Shown here: piece after piece, positions 1 to 9,969 of the stretch
Layout of the letters: each line of letters begins with the position of its first letter
Numbering within the stretch: position 1 is the first letter of the stretch
From: Rikenellaceae bacterium
Lineage (GTDB): Bacteria > Bacteroidota > Bacteroidia > Bacteroidales > Rikenellaceae
DNA length: 64,000 nucleotides
Assembly: GCA_015059865.1 (NCBI GenBank)
Contig: SUZP01000001.1
Location: 34,453-98,452, forward strand
Direction: 5' to 3'
Program-made: the position numbers and the translations under genes
Notes under the pieces: model-generated
Databases searched by the model: none
The model's input: only the letters and a program-made list of their open reading frames with translations
What the model was told of the DNA's origin: nothing

Positions 1-1285
1 GTCGTTGTTTCACGATATCGGCACGCAATGCAGCATATTGCGCGGTCGAGGAGTCGGCAATATAGGGGTGAGTCAGCAGACCATCCACATCGACATAGTA
101 GAATGTTGCGCCCTCTGCACCCTCGCGTGCGCTCTTCTGCAAGGCAAGCAGTCGCTCCACAAACGAATAGGCCAAGGTGTTGCGCAACGGATAACCCATC
201 GTAACATTCACTCTCAGCGACTCCACCACTCGACTATCTCGCTCCTCGCGCTGCACCTTGAACTTATCGGGCAGTGCATAGAGAAGCGGCATCAACAAAT
301 TCTCATCCGTAAGCACTACGGCGGTATCCTTGTCGAGATGGCCTCCATTTTTGTCGGCAATTTGCTCTAATATATCAACTACGCATTGACACTGAGCAAC
401 ATTAGACGATGTAGAGAGTACATTTACCGACTTTATATTGCGGAAGTTATCGTGCGAAATACCCTCCGAATCGCCAAACTGCGCGAGGTTTTCGCGAATA
501 AACATTCCCGCCTCCTGAGCCCTATTCTCAGTATAGTAATTATCGTAATCCCAATAGAACTCGGCAGAGCCGCTATTTTGCAGGAAGCGCAACACCCTCT
601 GCTCACACTTTGACAGAGCATTGAAGCCGACAAAGATGTATTTGGTATCGTTCGGCAGCGTCACTGCGCCCTGCTCTATTCGCTCGACAGCCTCGCGATA
701 TATCATTCCCGTATAGCCTATGCCGAGTGTGCGTAAATTGGCTCTAAACTCCTCGTAGACAGCATTGAGAGATTGCCACACCTTCAAGAAGCGACTCTTC
801 GCCTCCGACCCCTCAACAACGCCACTCTTATCGCCCGTAAGTGTGCGCCAAAAGCGATTTATCATCTCTATCTGCTCGGCAGTGAGATAGCTCAAATCCG
901 ACTCTATCGCCTTCAAATCGCTGATATTGGTGAATAGTTGCGACGCCTCGACCATATACTTGTCGAGCATATCAAAGTCCGCAAGCAAAATCTCGCCCCA
1001 ATGATAGAACTCATAAAACGACTCCTCGTGATATCGAGCATAGACCTTGTATAACTCCGCAATAAGGCGCAACTTATCACCCTTGCGCAAACCCGACATC
1101 TCGCACATCAAATCATCTATCGAGGTGTAGTTTGGCTCCCACATTGGCATTACAGCCACCTTCGACAGCGACTCAGCAAAGAAGAGTCGTGCACGCTTGG
1201 AGGGCAATAGGATAGTGAGCGATGATAGTTCATCGCCATACTTCTCGTAGAGTCGCCGTGCGACCTCATCGATAAAGGTTGCCAT
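1..1285 (-). CDS. AddB-like / PD-(D/E)XK nuclease family protein, partial (runs off left edge)
   Basis: No ORF is listed because the stop is outside the window. The reverse complement reads continuously from ATG at 1285: MATFIDEVARRLYEKYGDELSSLTILLPSKRARLFFAESLSKVAVMPMWEPNYTSIDDLM..., the N-terminus typical of bacteroidete AddB-like proteins. An AddA-like gene lies nearby. Confidence 0.72.
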   Translation of the reverse strand, partial: MATFIDEVARRLYEKYGDELSSLTILLPSKRARLFFAESLSKVAVMPMWEPNYTSIDDLMCEMSGLRKGDKLRLIAELYKVYARYHEESFYEFYHWGEILLADFDMLDKYMVEASQLFTNISDLKAIESDLSYLTAEQIEMINRFWRTLTGDKSGVVEGSEAKSRFLKVWQSLNAVYEEFRANLRTLGIGYTGMIYREAVERIEQGAVTLPNDTKYIFVGFNALSKCEQRVLRFLQNSGSAEFYWDYDNYYTENRAQEAGMFIRENLAQFGDSEGISHDNFRNIKSVNVLSTSSNVAQCQCVVDILEQIADKNGGHLDKDTAVVLTDENLLMPLLYALPDKFKVQREERDSRVVESLRVNVTMGYPLRNTLAYSFVERLLALQKSAREGAEGATFYYVDVDGLLTHPYIADSSTAQYAALRADIVKQR

Positions 1286-1319
1286 AAGAATAGAAGGCTC
1301 TATTTACAAATGGCTTCGA

Positions 1320-2060
1320 CTAATTGATATTGATAATATCGCCACCAAAGATTGCATTGTGGTCACGAAGAATTATCGGATTGCCCTTATAGAGCAACTT
1401 CGCGCCCGTAGATATTGTAGCCTCCAATCGCTCCGATACCACCACGCGAACCTCAGCCGAGTGCGAGGCATTGACAATGGTCGATATAGTCGAGAGCTTG
1501 CTACAATCGACCTTTGCGGTCGATACACGCATAGTAACATATTTACTCTCGCCTTCGAGTGTCAAGCGGCTAACACCTGTACACTCAACAGCAATATCCA
1601 AGGTCTTGACATTGAGCGACACGGTAGCTCCTCCCGACACTGTAATATCGAAGAGGCGCGACTCTACGCAATCCTCGAATATCGCCTTGGCGTGTGCAAT
1701 CTTCACATCGAGCAGATGGTTGTAGTAGACTATCACATCCGTAACCGTAGTTCGTTTCGGGTCGGACTTTTCCGAAATGACGAGTATACCCTTGCGGTCT
1801 ATCTCAAACTTAAACTTCGAGGTGACATTTCCCTTTGTATCATAGACAATACGCACACCATCGGCACGCTCCACACGCTTAAACACAACATTCATAGGGC
1901 CATCGACCTTAACGCTGTTGAAAGGGGTAAGCCAATCGGTTTTAGGTACCGACACTACCTGCTCCACCGTCGAATGTGATGCTATTGCCGCGCCCTGAGC
2001 CGACACTGCCGACACTATCATTGCGCACATAAGGGTAAGGATTACTCGCTTCATAACCAT
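1320..2060 (-). CDS. Secreted head-GIN-domain (DUF2807-type) protein
   Basis: 246 aa with signal peptide; beta-helical repeat-like FNSVKVDGPMNVVFKR...VSGGATVSLNV pattern typical of GIN-domain proteins. Confidence 0.7.
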   Translation of the reverse strand: MVMKRVILTLMCAMIVSAVSAQGAAIASHSTVEQVVSVPKTDWLTPFNSVKVDGPMNVVFKRVERADGVRIVYDTKGNVTSKFKFEIDRKGILVISEKSDPKRTTVTDVIVYYNHLLDVKIAHAKAIFEDCVESRLFDITVSGGATVSLNVKTLDIAVECTGVSRLTLEGESKYVTMRVSTAKVDCSKLSTISTIVNASHSAEVRVVVSERLEATISTGAKLLYKGNPIILRDHNAIFGGDIININ

Positions 2061-2157
2061 CTTATATATATAATTTAGGTATGCAAGTTACAACTTTTTT
2101 TGTGAATAGCCAATTTTTTAATCTTTAATTCGTAACTTTACAAAAATTTTTTAGTAG

Positions 2158-5100
2158 ATGAGGGGCTCAACACTCGAAAAACGCGCCGTTATCGTTCCTG
2201 CAAGTGCAGGTTCGGGCAAGACATATCGCATAGCTCACGAGTATATTTACGATGTACTTCGCGACCGCTACGACGAGGATGGGCACCCATACTTCGACCG
2301 TTCATTCTACAAGCGAATACTCGCTGTAACCTTCACAAACAAGGCTACCGAGGAGATGAAGTCGCGCATCTTGCAGGAGATACACTTGCTCGCTTCGGGC
2401 AAGAGCAGCAGCCACCTTGCCGACCTTATGAAGGAGACCTCACTCGACGAGGCGACACTGCGCAAGCGTGCGAAGATTGTCCGTTCACTCATTCTGCACG
2501 ACTACTCACACTTCACAATTCTGACCAACGACACCTTCTTTCAGCGTATCCTACGAGCCTTTGTTCGCGAGTTGGGCAAGGATATAAACTTCTCGACAGA
2601 GTTGGACACCGCACCCATCCTCTCGCGGAGCGTAGAGGCTCTTATCGAGAGTATCACCGAGAACAAGGAGCTGCGCAAGTGGTTGGAGGATTTGACCGAG
2701 GAGCGCATACGCGATGGCGAAAAGTGGGATATCCGCAGTGCCATCACCGCCCTCAATGGCGAGTTATTCAAGGAGTCCACCAAGGAGATTATCGAAAATA
2801 TCGGTGACAAAGAGTCGCTCAAAAAGGCAATTCGGGGCTTCTCCGCGCGCGTAGAGCAGCGACAAGAGGAGTTTAAAGAGCAGGGTAAACGCGCCCTTGC
2901 TCTTATCGCATCGCAAGGCTACTCGCACGACGATTTCAAGCTGAAATTCACAAAGATATTCGAGAAGGTTGCGACAGGCACACTCGACAAAATCACCGAT
3001 GCCAACCTCCGACACCTCACCGACTCCCCCGAAGAGTGGTTCAACAAGGGTAAGGCTACCCCATCGCTCATCGCCCTTGCGAGGGAGTTACAGCAGATTT
3101 TCAACGAGATATACAACGAACATCTCGCTCTGAGAACGCTCGAAAACACACATCGCATCCTTGCGCGTAACTATCGAGGTTTCGCCCTACTACACGACCT
3201 GCAAGAGAGGGTTGAGGAGATTTGTCGCGAGGAGAACTCGATGCTCCTCTCCGAAACAAAACACGCCATAGCAGGTTTTATCTCGGAGTCGGAGGCTCCA
3301 TTCATCTACGAGAAGGTGGGCAACTACTTCGACAAGTTTATGATTGACGAGTTCCAAGACACCTCGGCCAAGGAGTGGAACAACTTTCTACCATTGCTGC
3401 GCAACGCAATGTCGCAATCGACAAGCCCTTCGGTGCTTATCGTCGGCGATGTCAAGCAGTCGATATATCGCTGGCGTGGTGGCGACTGGCGCATACTCGG
3501 CAAGGAGGTCGAGAGTGCGTTGCCTGAGTGTCATTGCGAGCCTTTGGAGAACAATTGGCGCAGTCTGCCAAATATCGTAGAGTTCAACAACACGCTCTAC
3601 AAGGCTATTATAGAGAGTGAGAACGAGAGGATAAACGAGCAACTCGACAAGGCTGCGCAAGCTCAACGCATCTCGCCAGAGTGCAAGAGCGAGCTATACG
3701 ACACACTAAAAGAGGCCTATGCCAACCTCTCACAGATACCTCGTCGCAAACATACAAACAGAGGTTATATCTCGATAATAGCACCCGACGAGAACGCCGA
3801 CACAGATATCGTATTGATGGGCACAAGCGAAATGCCTCTCTATATTGAGCGCATCAAGGAGGTCTTGGAACGGGGTTTTCTGCCTCGCGATATAACAATC
3901 CTCGTGCGTAAGAATAGCGAAAGTATGGAGATAGCCGAGGAGCTGCTCCACTATCGCGACCTCTTCCCTGAGAGCCTACAATTCGAGATTACCACCGAGG
4001 AGGCGCTGAGGCTCACGGCTTCGCCTGCCGTAAAGTTGATTATTGCAGTGATGCGTCTTGCCATAAACCGCAACGACACCACCTCGCTCGTACAATACAA
4101 CCATCTCTACAACCACGACTTCTTCGACACAAAGCTATCCGACGAGGAGCACGACTTCCTCGACTCGATACGAATGATGTCGCCCGAAGAGGCGTTCAAC
4201 CATATCACAATTCGATATGCCGATGCGTTGGAGGGGCAGACAGCCTACATACTCGCCCTGCACGAGCATATAGTTCGCTTCTCGGCGGGCAAGGTTGCCG
4301 ACCTCGCACTCTTCGACAAGTGGTGGAGCGAGAAGGGCGACAGCCTGTCGGTACGCGTTGAGCGCAGCGACCGCGCCATCGAGATTTTGACCATTCACAA
4401 AGCCAAGGGCTTGGAGAATAGAGTAATCGTAATACCGCGTTGTTCGTGGTCGTTGGAGCCACTCAGTTCAGGTGGCTACAAGCCCAATATCATCTGGTCG
4501 AAACCCGCACCAGACAAACATCTCAGTGAAATTGGAGCCTTCCCCGTGTCGTTCAACAACTCGGTCGAGGAGTCGCTCTTTGCCGATGGCTACTTCCGCG
4601 AGACGGTATACACATTTGTCGATGCAATAAATATGTTGTATGTCGCCACCACACGCGCCAAGGAGCAGCTGCACATCTTCCTGCCAAGCCGCAAGCGAGG
4701 TAACAATATAGGCAACACCCTGCTCAACATCTTCGCCGAGCGAATGTCCAACAACGAGGTGCGAGGGTATCGTCAATACGAAATTGGCACCTTTGACGCG
4801 CCCGAAAAGGAGCAACAAAAGGAGGAGAACTCGCAATTGATAGTTATCAAGGAGCACCGCGCATCGCCCGTAACGCTAAAACTGCGTACATCGTCGTCGC
4901 GATACTTTGCAGATGAGGAGAGCGAGCTGTCGCCACGCAGTATGGGTATTCGTCTACACCGAGCATTCGAGGGGGCGACCACGCGCGAAGAGATATTTGC
5001 TACGCTCGACGATATGGTCATAAATGGAGAGTTGCGCCACGATGATATGGCGCAATTGAAGAGGCAGATAACAGAGACTCTCGACACTACAATTGCAGGA

Positions 5101-5361
5101 GAGTGGTTTGATGGCAGCTGGGATAAGTTGCACCGCGAGCGTAACATAATCCGCCCGAACACCACCTCGAAACGCCCCGACCGTGTGATGACTCGCAACA
5201 AGGAGGCGGTCGTCGTGGACTACAAATTTGGCGAGGAGAAGAGCCTCTACAACAAGCAGATTACAGGCTATATGGAGGAGCTTCGAAAGATGGGTTACAC
5301 CTCCGTACGGGGCTATATATGGTATGTTTTGACAGGTAACATTGTAGAAATAGGCGCGTAG
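2158..5361 (+). CDS. UvrD-family helicase with C-terminal nuclease region, AddA/RecB-like
   Basis: 1067 aa; Walker A PASAGSGKT, FMIDEFQDTSAKEW, VGDVKQSIYRWRGG, LTIHKAKGLE, and a C-terminal VVVDYKFGE nuclease-type motif. Confidence 0.88.
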   Translation: MRGSTLEKRAVIVPASAGSGKTYRIAHEYIYDVLRDRYDEDGHPYFDRSFYKRILAVTFTNKATEEMKSRILQEIHLLASGKSSSHLADLMKETSLDEATLRKRAKIVRSLILHDYSHFTILTNDTFFQRILRAFVRELGKDINFSTELDTAPILSRSVEALIESITENKELRKWLEDLTEERIRDGEKWDIRSAITALNGELFKESTKEIIENIGDKESLKKAIRGFSARVEQRQEEFKEQGKRALALIASQGYSHDDFKLKFTKIFEKVATGTLDKITDANLRHLTDSPEEWFNKGKATPSLIALARELQQIFNEIYNEHLALRTLENTHRILARNYRGFALLHDLQERVEEICREENSMLLSETKHAIAGFISESEAPFIYEKVGNYFDKFMIDEFQDTSAKEWNNFLPLLRNAMSQSTSPSVLIVGDVKQSIYRWRGGDWRILGKEVESALPECHCEPLENNWRSLPNIVEFNNTLYKAIIESENERINEQLDKAAQAQRISPECKSELYDTLKEAYANLSQIPRRKHTNRGYISIIAPDENADTDIVLMGTSEMPLYIERIKEVLERGFLPRDITILVRKNSESMEIAEELLHYRDLFPESLQFEITTEEALRLTASPAVKLIIAVMRLAINRNDTTSLVQYNHLYNHDFFDTKLSDEEHDFLDSIRMMSPEEAFNHITIRYADALEGQTAYILALHEHIVRFSAGKVADLALFDKWWSEKGDSLSVRVERSDRAIEILTIHKAKGLENRVIVIPRCSWSLEPLSSGGYKPNIIWSKPAPDKHLSEIGAFPVSFNNSVEESLFADGYFRETVYTFVDAINMLYVATTRAKEQLHIFLPSRKRGNNIGNTLLNIFAERMSNNEVRGYRQYEIGTFDAPEKEQQKEENSQLIVIKEHRASPVTLKLRTSSSRYFADEESELSPRSMGIRLHRAFEGATTREEIFATLDDMVINGELRHDDMAQLKRQITETLDTTIAGEWFDGSWDKLHRERNIIRPNTTSKRPDRVMTRNKEAVVVDYKFGEEKSLYNKQITGYMEELRKMGYTSVRGYIWYVLTGNIVEIGA

Positions 5362-5399
5362 TAGTTGATTTTTAATCTTTTTAGTGTTACCTTTGTAGG

Positions 5400-7106
5400 A
5401 TGATAATGGATATTTGGAACATAATACCTAAACAGTTTCGCGCAAAGGGCGTGGGTGTGAGCATCACAATCTTCGTGCGTGCGTTGTTGAACTTCGTGGG
5501 TTTGGCTGCGCTGTTGCCCGTATTGTATCTCATTCTCGATTCGGAGAGTATCCACTCCAACGCTGCCCTGCAATCCGTATACAACGCTATCGGATTTAGT
5601 TCCGACCAGCAGTTTGTCGTGGCTATTGCCGTTGCAGTAGTGCTGTTTATCGTAGCAAAGAGCCTTATCAATATCTACCTCTACCGCGTGGAGCGCGACT
5701 ACATCTATGCACTCTATCGTCACCTCTCGCGACAACTCTTTATTGGCTACTTCGGCGAGGGATTGCAGTTCGTCAAGAGGGAGAATACGGCTCTCCTCTC
5801 GCGCAATGTAAATGTGGTGTGTTACACCTTTGTAACGGGCATTTTGCGCCCTATCGCAACACTCGTGAGCGAGCTGCTGCTTCTGTTGATGATATTCCTC
5901 TCGATAGCGATATATTCACCCCTCGGTGCCCTGCTTGCCGTGGCGGTATTTATTCCTGTGGCGTGGCTCTACTTCGCACTTATGCGCTACCGTCTCGACC
6001 GCTATGGCAATGTCGAAAACGAGGCACAACGCCGCAAATATCGCGATGTTATCGAGACCTTCCGCGGATATGCCGATATTGAGATAAACAACGCCTTCGA
6101 CCACCAGCTTTCGCTCTTTGACAAGGAGTTGGAGACCATTATCCGCGTAGGTCGCAAGAATGCAACTATCTCGATGTTGCCTCAAAACCTTACCGAAGTG
6201 GGCTTGGCGGCAGGTATGGCGCTGCTGCTCATACTCGGCTCGACACTCGACTCGGCAGATATGAAGCTACTCTTTGGTGTATTCGCCATAGCGGGATTGC
6301 GATTGATGCCTTCGGCGCGTAGCATTATGAGCGCTTGGAGCGCCCTACGCTACAACCGTTACACCATCGATATTTTGCGAGATGCCAAGGGCCCCAAAGA
6401 GGCGAAGCGTAGCTCCACGACCGAGCGTATCACCATTGCCGAGACAATCGAGTTGCGCGACATCTCATTCCGCTTCGAGGATAGCGCAGACGACACGCTT
6501 CACCACCTCTCACTCACAATTCACAAGGGCGAAAAGGTCGGTATAAATGGAGAGTCTGGCGTAGGAAAGACGACGCTATTAAACATCTTGCTCGGACTCT
6601 ACGCTCCGACCGAAGGTGGCGTATATATCGACAACAAGTTGCTCGACGAGGAGCTGCGTCGCAGGTGGCAAAACAGCATAGGCTATGTGTCGCAGAGCAC
6701 CTTCCTTGCCGACAACACCATACTTGCAAACATCGCCCTCGGCTACGACGAGGAGTCGATTGATATGGAGCGCATCGAGCGCGTTATCGAGGCGGCATCA
6801 CTCTCGGAGTTTGTGTCGTCACTACCGAAGGGTGTGTACACCCGTATTGGCGAGTGTGGAGCTCTGCTTTCGGGAGGACAGCGACAGCGTATAGGCATCG
6901 CTCGCGCACTCTACAAAGAGGCCGACATACTCTTCTTTGACGAGGCGACATCATCGCTCGACTCGGCAACAGAGCAGAGTATAAATCGTGCTATCGAGCA
7001 CCTCTCTGCCACAAACAAAGAGCTAACCATCGTTGTCGTGGCACACCGCGAGAGTTCGCTCGACTATTGCAACAGAATTATAACACTCAAAAAGGATAAT
7101 ATATAG
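5400..7106 (+). CDS. ABC transporter, fused permease and ATPase (type I exporter)
   Basis: 568 aa; N-terminal TM domain, Walker A GESGVGKTT, signature LLSGGQRQRIGIARAL, Walker B ILFFDEATSSLD. Confidence 0.9.
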   Translation: MIMDIWNIIPKQFRAKGVGVSITIFVRALLNFVGLAALLPVLYLILDSESIHSNAALQSVYNAIGFSSDQQFVVAIAVAVVLFIVAKSLINIYLYRVERDYIYALYRHLSRQLFIGYFGEGLQFVKRENTALLSRNVNVVCYTFVTGILRPIATLVSELLLLLMIFLSIAIYSPLGALLAVAVFIPVAWLYFALMRYRLDRYGNVENEAQRRKYRDVIETFRGYADIEINNAFDHQLSLFDKELETIIRVGRKNATISMLPQNLTEVGLAAGMALLLILGSTLDSADMKLLFGVFAIAGLRLMPSARSIMSAWSALRYNRYTIDILRDAKGPKEAKRSSTTERITIAETIELRDISFRFEDSADDTLHHLSLTIHKGEKVGINGESGVGKTTLLNILLGLYAPTEGGVYIDNKLLDEELRRRWQNSIGYVSQSTFLADNTILANIALGYDEESIDMERIERVIEAASLSEFVSSLPKGVYTRIGECGALLSGGQRQRIGIARALYKEADILFFDEATSSLDSATEQSINRAIEHLSATNKELTIVVVAHRESSLDYCNRIITLKKDNI

Positions 7107-7107
7107 T

Positions 7108-7986
7108 ATGGATTATCGTATAGCCGACTTCCTGCTTCGCACCGAGGGGGCACACAACGACATCGTCGCTTGTGGCCTGATAGGATTTAAGCCATTCGAG
7201 GTGGAGAGCGACAGCTCCGCAACACCGACAATGCTTTTGCGAATGGAGTCCGACATAGATAGAGAGAGGTACGCGACAGCCAAGGTGCTCTACTCCTCCT
7301 CATTCGAGCAAGAGTATGCCACCTTCGAGTTTTTGCGCTACACTACGGGATATTGCGTTATTATGAGCCGCAATGGCATAGACTTCATCCTCACAAAGGA
7401 GGATAATTCGAATATCGTCGAGAGCAATTTAGGCCACATCAAAGATGCTGATGCCTCGCTCATTCGCTTTGGTATTTGGATGATGTTTGGCATTGTTATA
7501 GCACCACTCGGAGCTATCGCCATTCACTCTTCGGTCGCTGTTAAAGATAATGGAGCTGTGCTCTGTCTTGGAGAGTCGGGCACAGGAAAGAGCACCCACA
7601 CACGCCTTTGGCGCGAGAATATCGAGGGTACAAAGCTCCTCAATGACGACAGCCCAATAATCAGAGTTGTAGATGGCAAGTGCGTGGTTTACGGCTCGCC
7701 TTGGAGTGGAAAGACACACTGCTACATCAACCGATGTGTACCCGTACGCGCACTGATGCGTCTGTCGCAAGCACCCTACAACAAGATACATCGTCTGCCT
7801 GCATTGGCTGCCATAGGTGCAATTCTGCCATCCTGTCCACCAGCCTTTGCGTACGACAACAAGTTGCAGGATGATATATGCAACGCTGTATCGGAGATTT
7901 TGCAACACGCCCCTGTCTACCACTTGGAGTGTCTGCCAAATGCCGAGGCTGCGCAACTATCATACTCCACCATTTTTGCAGAATAA
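7108..7986 (+). CDS. HPr kinase/phosphorylase-like protein (PqqD-associated kinase type)
   Basis: 292 aa; P-loop LGESGTGKSTHTRLW, LLNDDSPIIR, YGSPWSGKTH. One nt from the preceding ABC gene. Confidence 0.75.
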   Translation: MDYRIADFLLRTEGAHNDIVACGLIGFKPFEVESDSSATPTMLLRMESDIDRERYATAKVLYSSSFEQEYATFEFLRYTTGYCVIMSRNGIDFILTKEDNSNIVESNLGHIKDADASLIRFGIWMMFGIVIAPLGAIAIHSSVAVKDNGAVLCLGESGTGKSTHTRLWRENIEGTKLLNDDSPIIRVVDGKCVVYGSPWSGKTHCYINRCVPVRALMRLSQAPYNKIHRLPALAAIGAILPSCPPAFAYDNKLQDDICNAVSEILQHAPVYHLECLPNAEAAQLSYSTIFAE

Positions 7987-7989
7987 GAG

Positions 7990-8403
7990 ATGAAACCGAC
8001 AATACGACTAATCGACAACCGCGAACTCTTCGCCATTGCTCGCGACACACTGCTCGAAGGCTCGTCGGTACGCGTGTCGGTCAGGGGACAGAGTATGCTA
8101 CCCTTCTTTCGCAGTGGCTCGACTATCACACTACGACCAATCCGCGAGGGCGACCTCCGCAAGTACAATGTGGTGATGGCCGATGCAGGCAAGAGTTTTG
8201 TGGTGCATCGCATAATCGATGTGAACGACAAATATGTAACGCTGTTAGGCGATGGCAACTGCATAGGCACCGAGCGCATCGAACGCGACAAGGTCTATGG
8301 CATCGTCGATTGCTCTCCTCTGCACCTCTTCTTCGCAAAGATATGGCTATGGCTACGCCCCGTGCGTCGCTATCCATTGGCAATATTTCGTCGAATAATG
8401 TAG
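7990..8403 (+). CDS. S24/S26-family (signal-peptidase-I-like) peptidase
   Basis: 137 aa; VSVRGQSMLPFFRSGSTITLRP (SM nucleophile motif) and VHRIID; 3 nt after the HPrK-like gene. Confidence 0.72.
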   Translation: MKPTIRLIDNRELFAIARDTLLEGSSVRVSVRGQSMLPFFRSGSTITLRPIREGDLRKYNVVMADAGKSFVVHRIIDVNDKYVTLLGDGNCIGTERIERDKVYGIVDCSPLHLFFAKIWLWLRPVRRYPLAIFRRIM

Positions 8404-8453
8404 CACGATATTTGCGGTTACAATCTACACAAAACCTTAAAAAAACTACAACT

Positions 8454-8861
8454 ATGTTAAAACAATCAATCACTATCACCACTAAGGGAGACGGCAAGTT
8501 TACCTTGGCAAAGCCACAAGAGTTAGAGAAGCTCAATCCAAAGGAGTTGCTGCTCTACTCCACTGCACTCTGCGCAGGCAAGACCGTAGTACGACTTGTA
8601 GAGCAGAAACGCACAGAGATTATAAAGCTCGAAATTAAGATGTCGGGAGAGCTCGACACCGAGAAGTTGGAGGGCATCAGCAAGTTCTCTTCATTCAATA
8701 TCGACTACAATGTCGAGTGCAAGCACCTCGACGACCAGCCGAAGATTTCGCACGCCATACAACTCGCTCACGACAAGTATTGCGGCGGCTTGGAGATGTG
8801 TCGCAAGATAGCACCCGTGTCGCACTCAATATCAATAGTCAGCGTAGAGGTCGAGGCTTAA
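8454..8861 (+). CDS. OsmC family protein
   Basis: From ATG 8454 inside the longer ORF 7878..8861: MLKQSITITTKGDGKFTLAKPQELEKLNPKELLLYSTALCAGKTVVRL... typical OsmC/Ohr-like pattern. Confidence 0.75.
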   Translation: MLKQSITITTKGDGKFTLAKPQELEKLNPKELLLYSTALCAGKTVVRLVEQKRTEIIKLEIKMSGELDTEKLEGISKFSSFNIDYNVECKHLDDQPKISHAIQLAHDKYCGGLEMCRKIAPVSHSISIVSVEVEA

Positions 8862-8872
8862 ACAAAACCAAT

Positions 8873-8906
8873 AGCGTGTCCAAAAAATTTTGGGCACGCT
8901 ATTTTT
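8873..8906 (+). terminator. Rho-independent terminator after the OsmC gene
   Basis: AGCGTGTCC-aaaaaatttt-GGGCACGCT followed by ATTTTTG. Confidence 0.75.
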
Positions 8907-9002
8907 GTCAGAAGTTGCGTAACAGGAGTACTCGCAGGCCGGAAAAGCGCAACCGACACTGCGTAGTGAGAAGGAAAAGGCTACAAAGGAGGCTTAACTG
9001 CG

Positions 9003-9785
9003 CTATCTGCCGTACTTCTTAATTACGCCACGACCACCCAACGATGCGCGTACAAACTCCAAGATATAGTCACGCTCTGCCGACTGCGGCAAAGTCTGCT
9101 CCGCCTCATTGCAGGCATGTGTAAAGTTCAAATCGCTCTGGAAAAGGATACGGTGGGTGTTGTGAATAGCCTCAATCTGCTCTGCCGTAAAACCTCGGCG
9201 TTGCAAGCCCAACTTGTTGATACCTGCAAAACTTCCTGTCTCGCGCATAGTAACAAATGGGGGAACATCCTGACGCACCAACGAGCCACCCTGAATCATA
9301 CAGTGGTCGCCAATCTTACACCACTGATGCACTGCCGAGTGTCCGCCAATAACCACCCAGTCGCCAACCTCAACCTCTCCCGCAAGCGATACGCGGTTTG
9401 CGATTACACAGTGGCTACCCACAACATCGTCGTGTGCCACATGGACATAGGCCATCAAGAGATTGCCATCACCAACTACGGTAGTACCACGCGAAGCTGT
9501 ACCGCGACTGATGGTTACATACTCACGAATGTCGTTATCATCGCCAATTACGGCAGTGGTCTTCTCGCCAACAAACTTCAAATCCTGTGGAAGGCAGGCA
9601 ATCGAAGCAGCCGTATGGATTTTGTTGCGCTTGCCAAGGCGCGCGCCATCGTGAATAACAGCACCGGGGCCAATCCAACAATCATCACCAATCACAACAT
9701 CGCCTGCGATGTAGGCAAACGGCTCTACCGTAACATTTTCGCCCAACTTTGCGTCGGGGTGAACATAAGCCAAAGGACTAATCAT
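9003..9785 (-). CDS. lpxA: Acyl-ACP--UDP-N-acetylglucosamine O-acyltransferase
   Basis: 260 aa left-handed beta-helix hexapeptide protein, ISPLAYVHPDAKLGENVTVEPFAYI...; next to lpxC/fabZ. Confidence 0.93.
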   Translation of the reverse strand: MISPLAYVHPDAKLGENVTVEPFAYIAGDVVIGDDCWIGPGAVIHDGARLGKRNKIHTAASIACLPQDLKFVGEKTTAVIGDDNDIREYVTISRGTASRGTTVVGDGNLLMAYVHVAHDDVVGSHCVIANRVSLAGEVEVGDWVVIGGHSAVHQWCKIGDHCMIQGGSLVRQDVPPFVTMRETGSFAGINKLGLQRRGFTAEQIEAIHNTHRILFQSDLNFTHACNEAEQTLPQSAERDYILEFVRASLGGRGVIKKYGR

Positions 9786-9969
9786 ATCTATTTCAAATTC
9801 AAAATTAAGAATTGAGAATTAAGAATTATTTTTTACAATCAATCTCTAAAAGTTGATTTTAAACGAGGGATTTCAAGGCTTGCGAAGTGTGAGAAACCGC
9901 AGTTTACAGAGCGTAAATGAGGATTTCGAACACAAGCGTAACGCAGAAATCACCTTTTAAAATCGATTT

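Noticed and set aside
7878-8453. N-terminal part of ORF 7878..8861
   Set aside because: Overlaps the HPrK-like and peptidase genes out of frame; the OsmC homology begins at ATG 8454.
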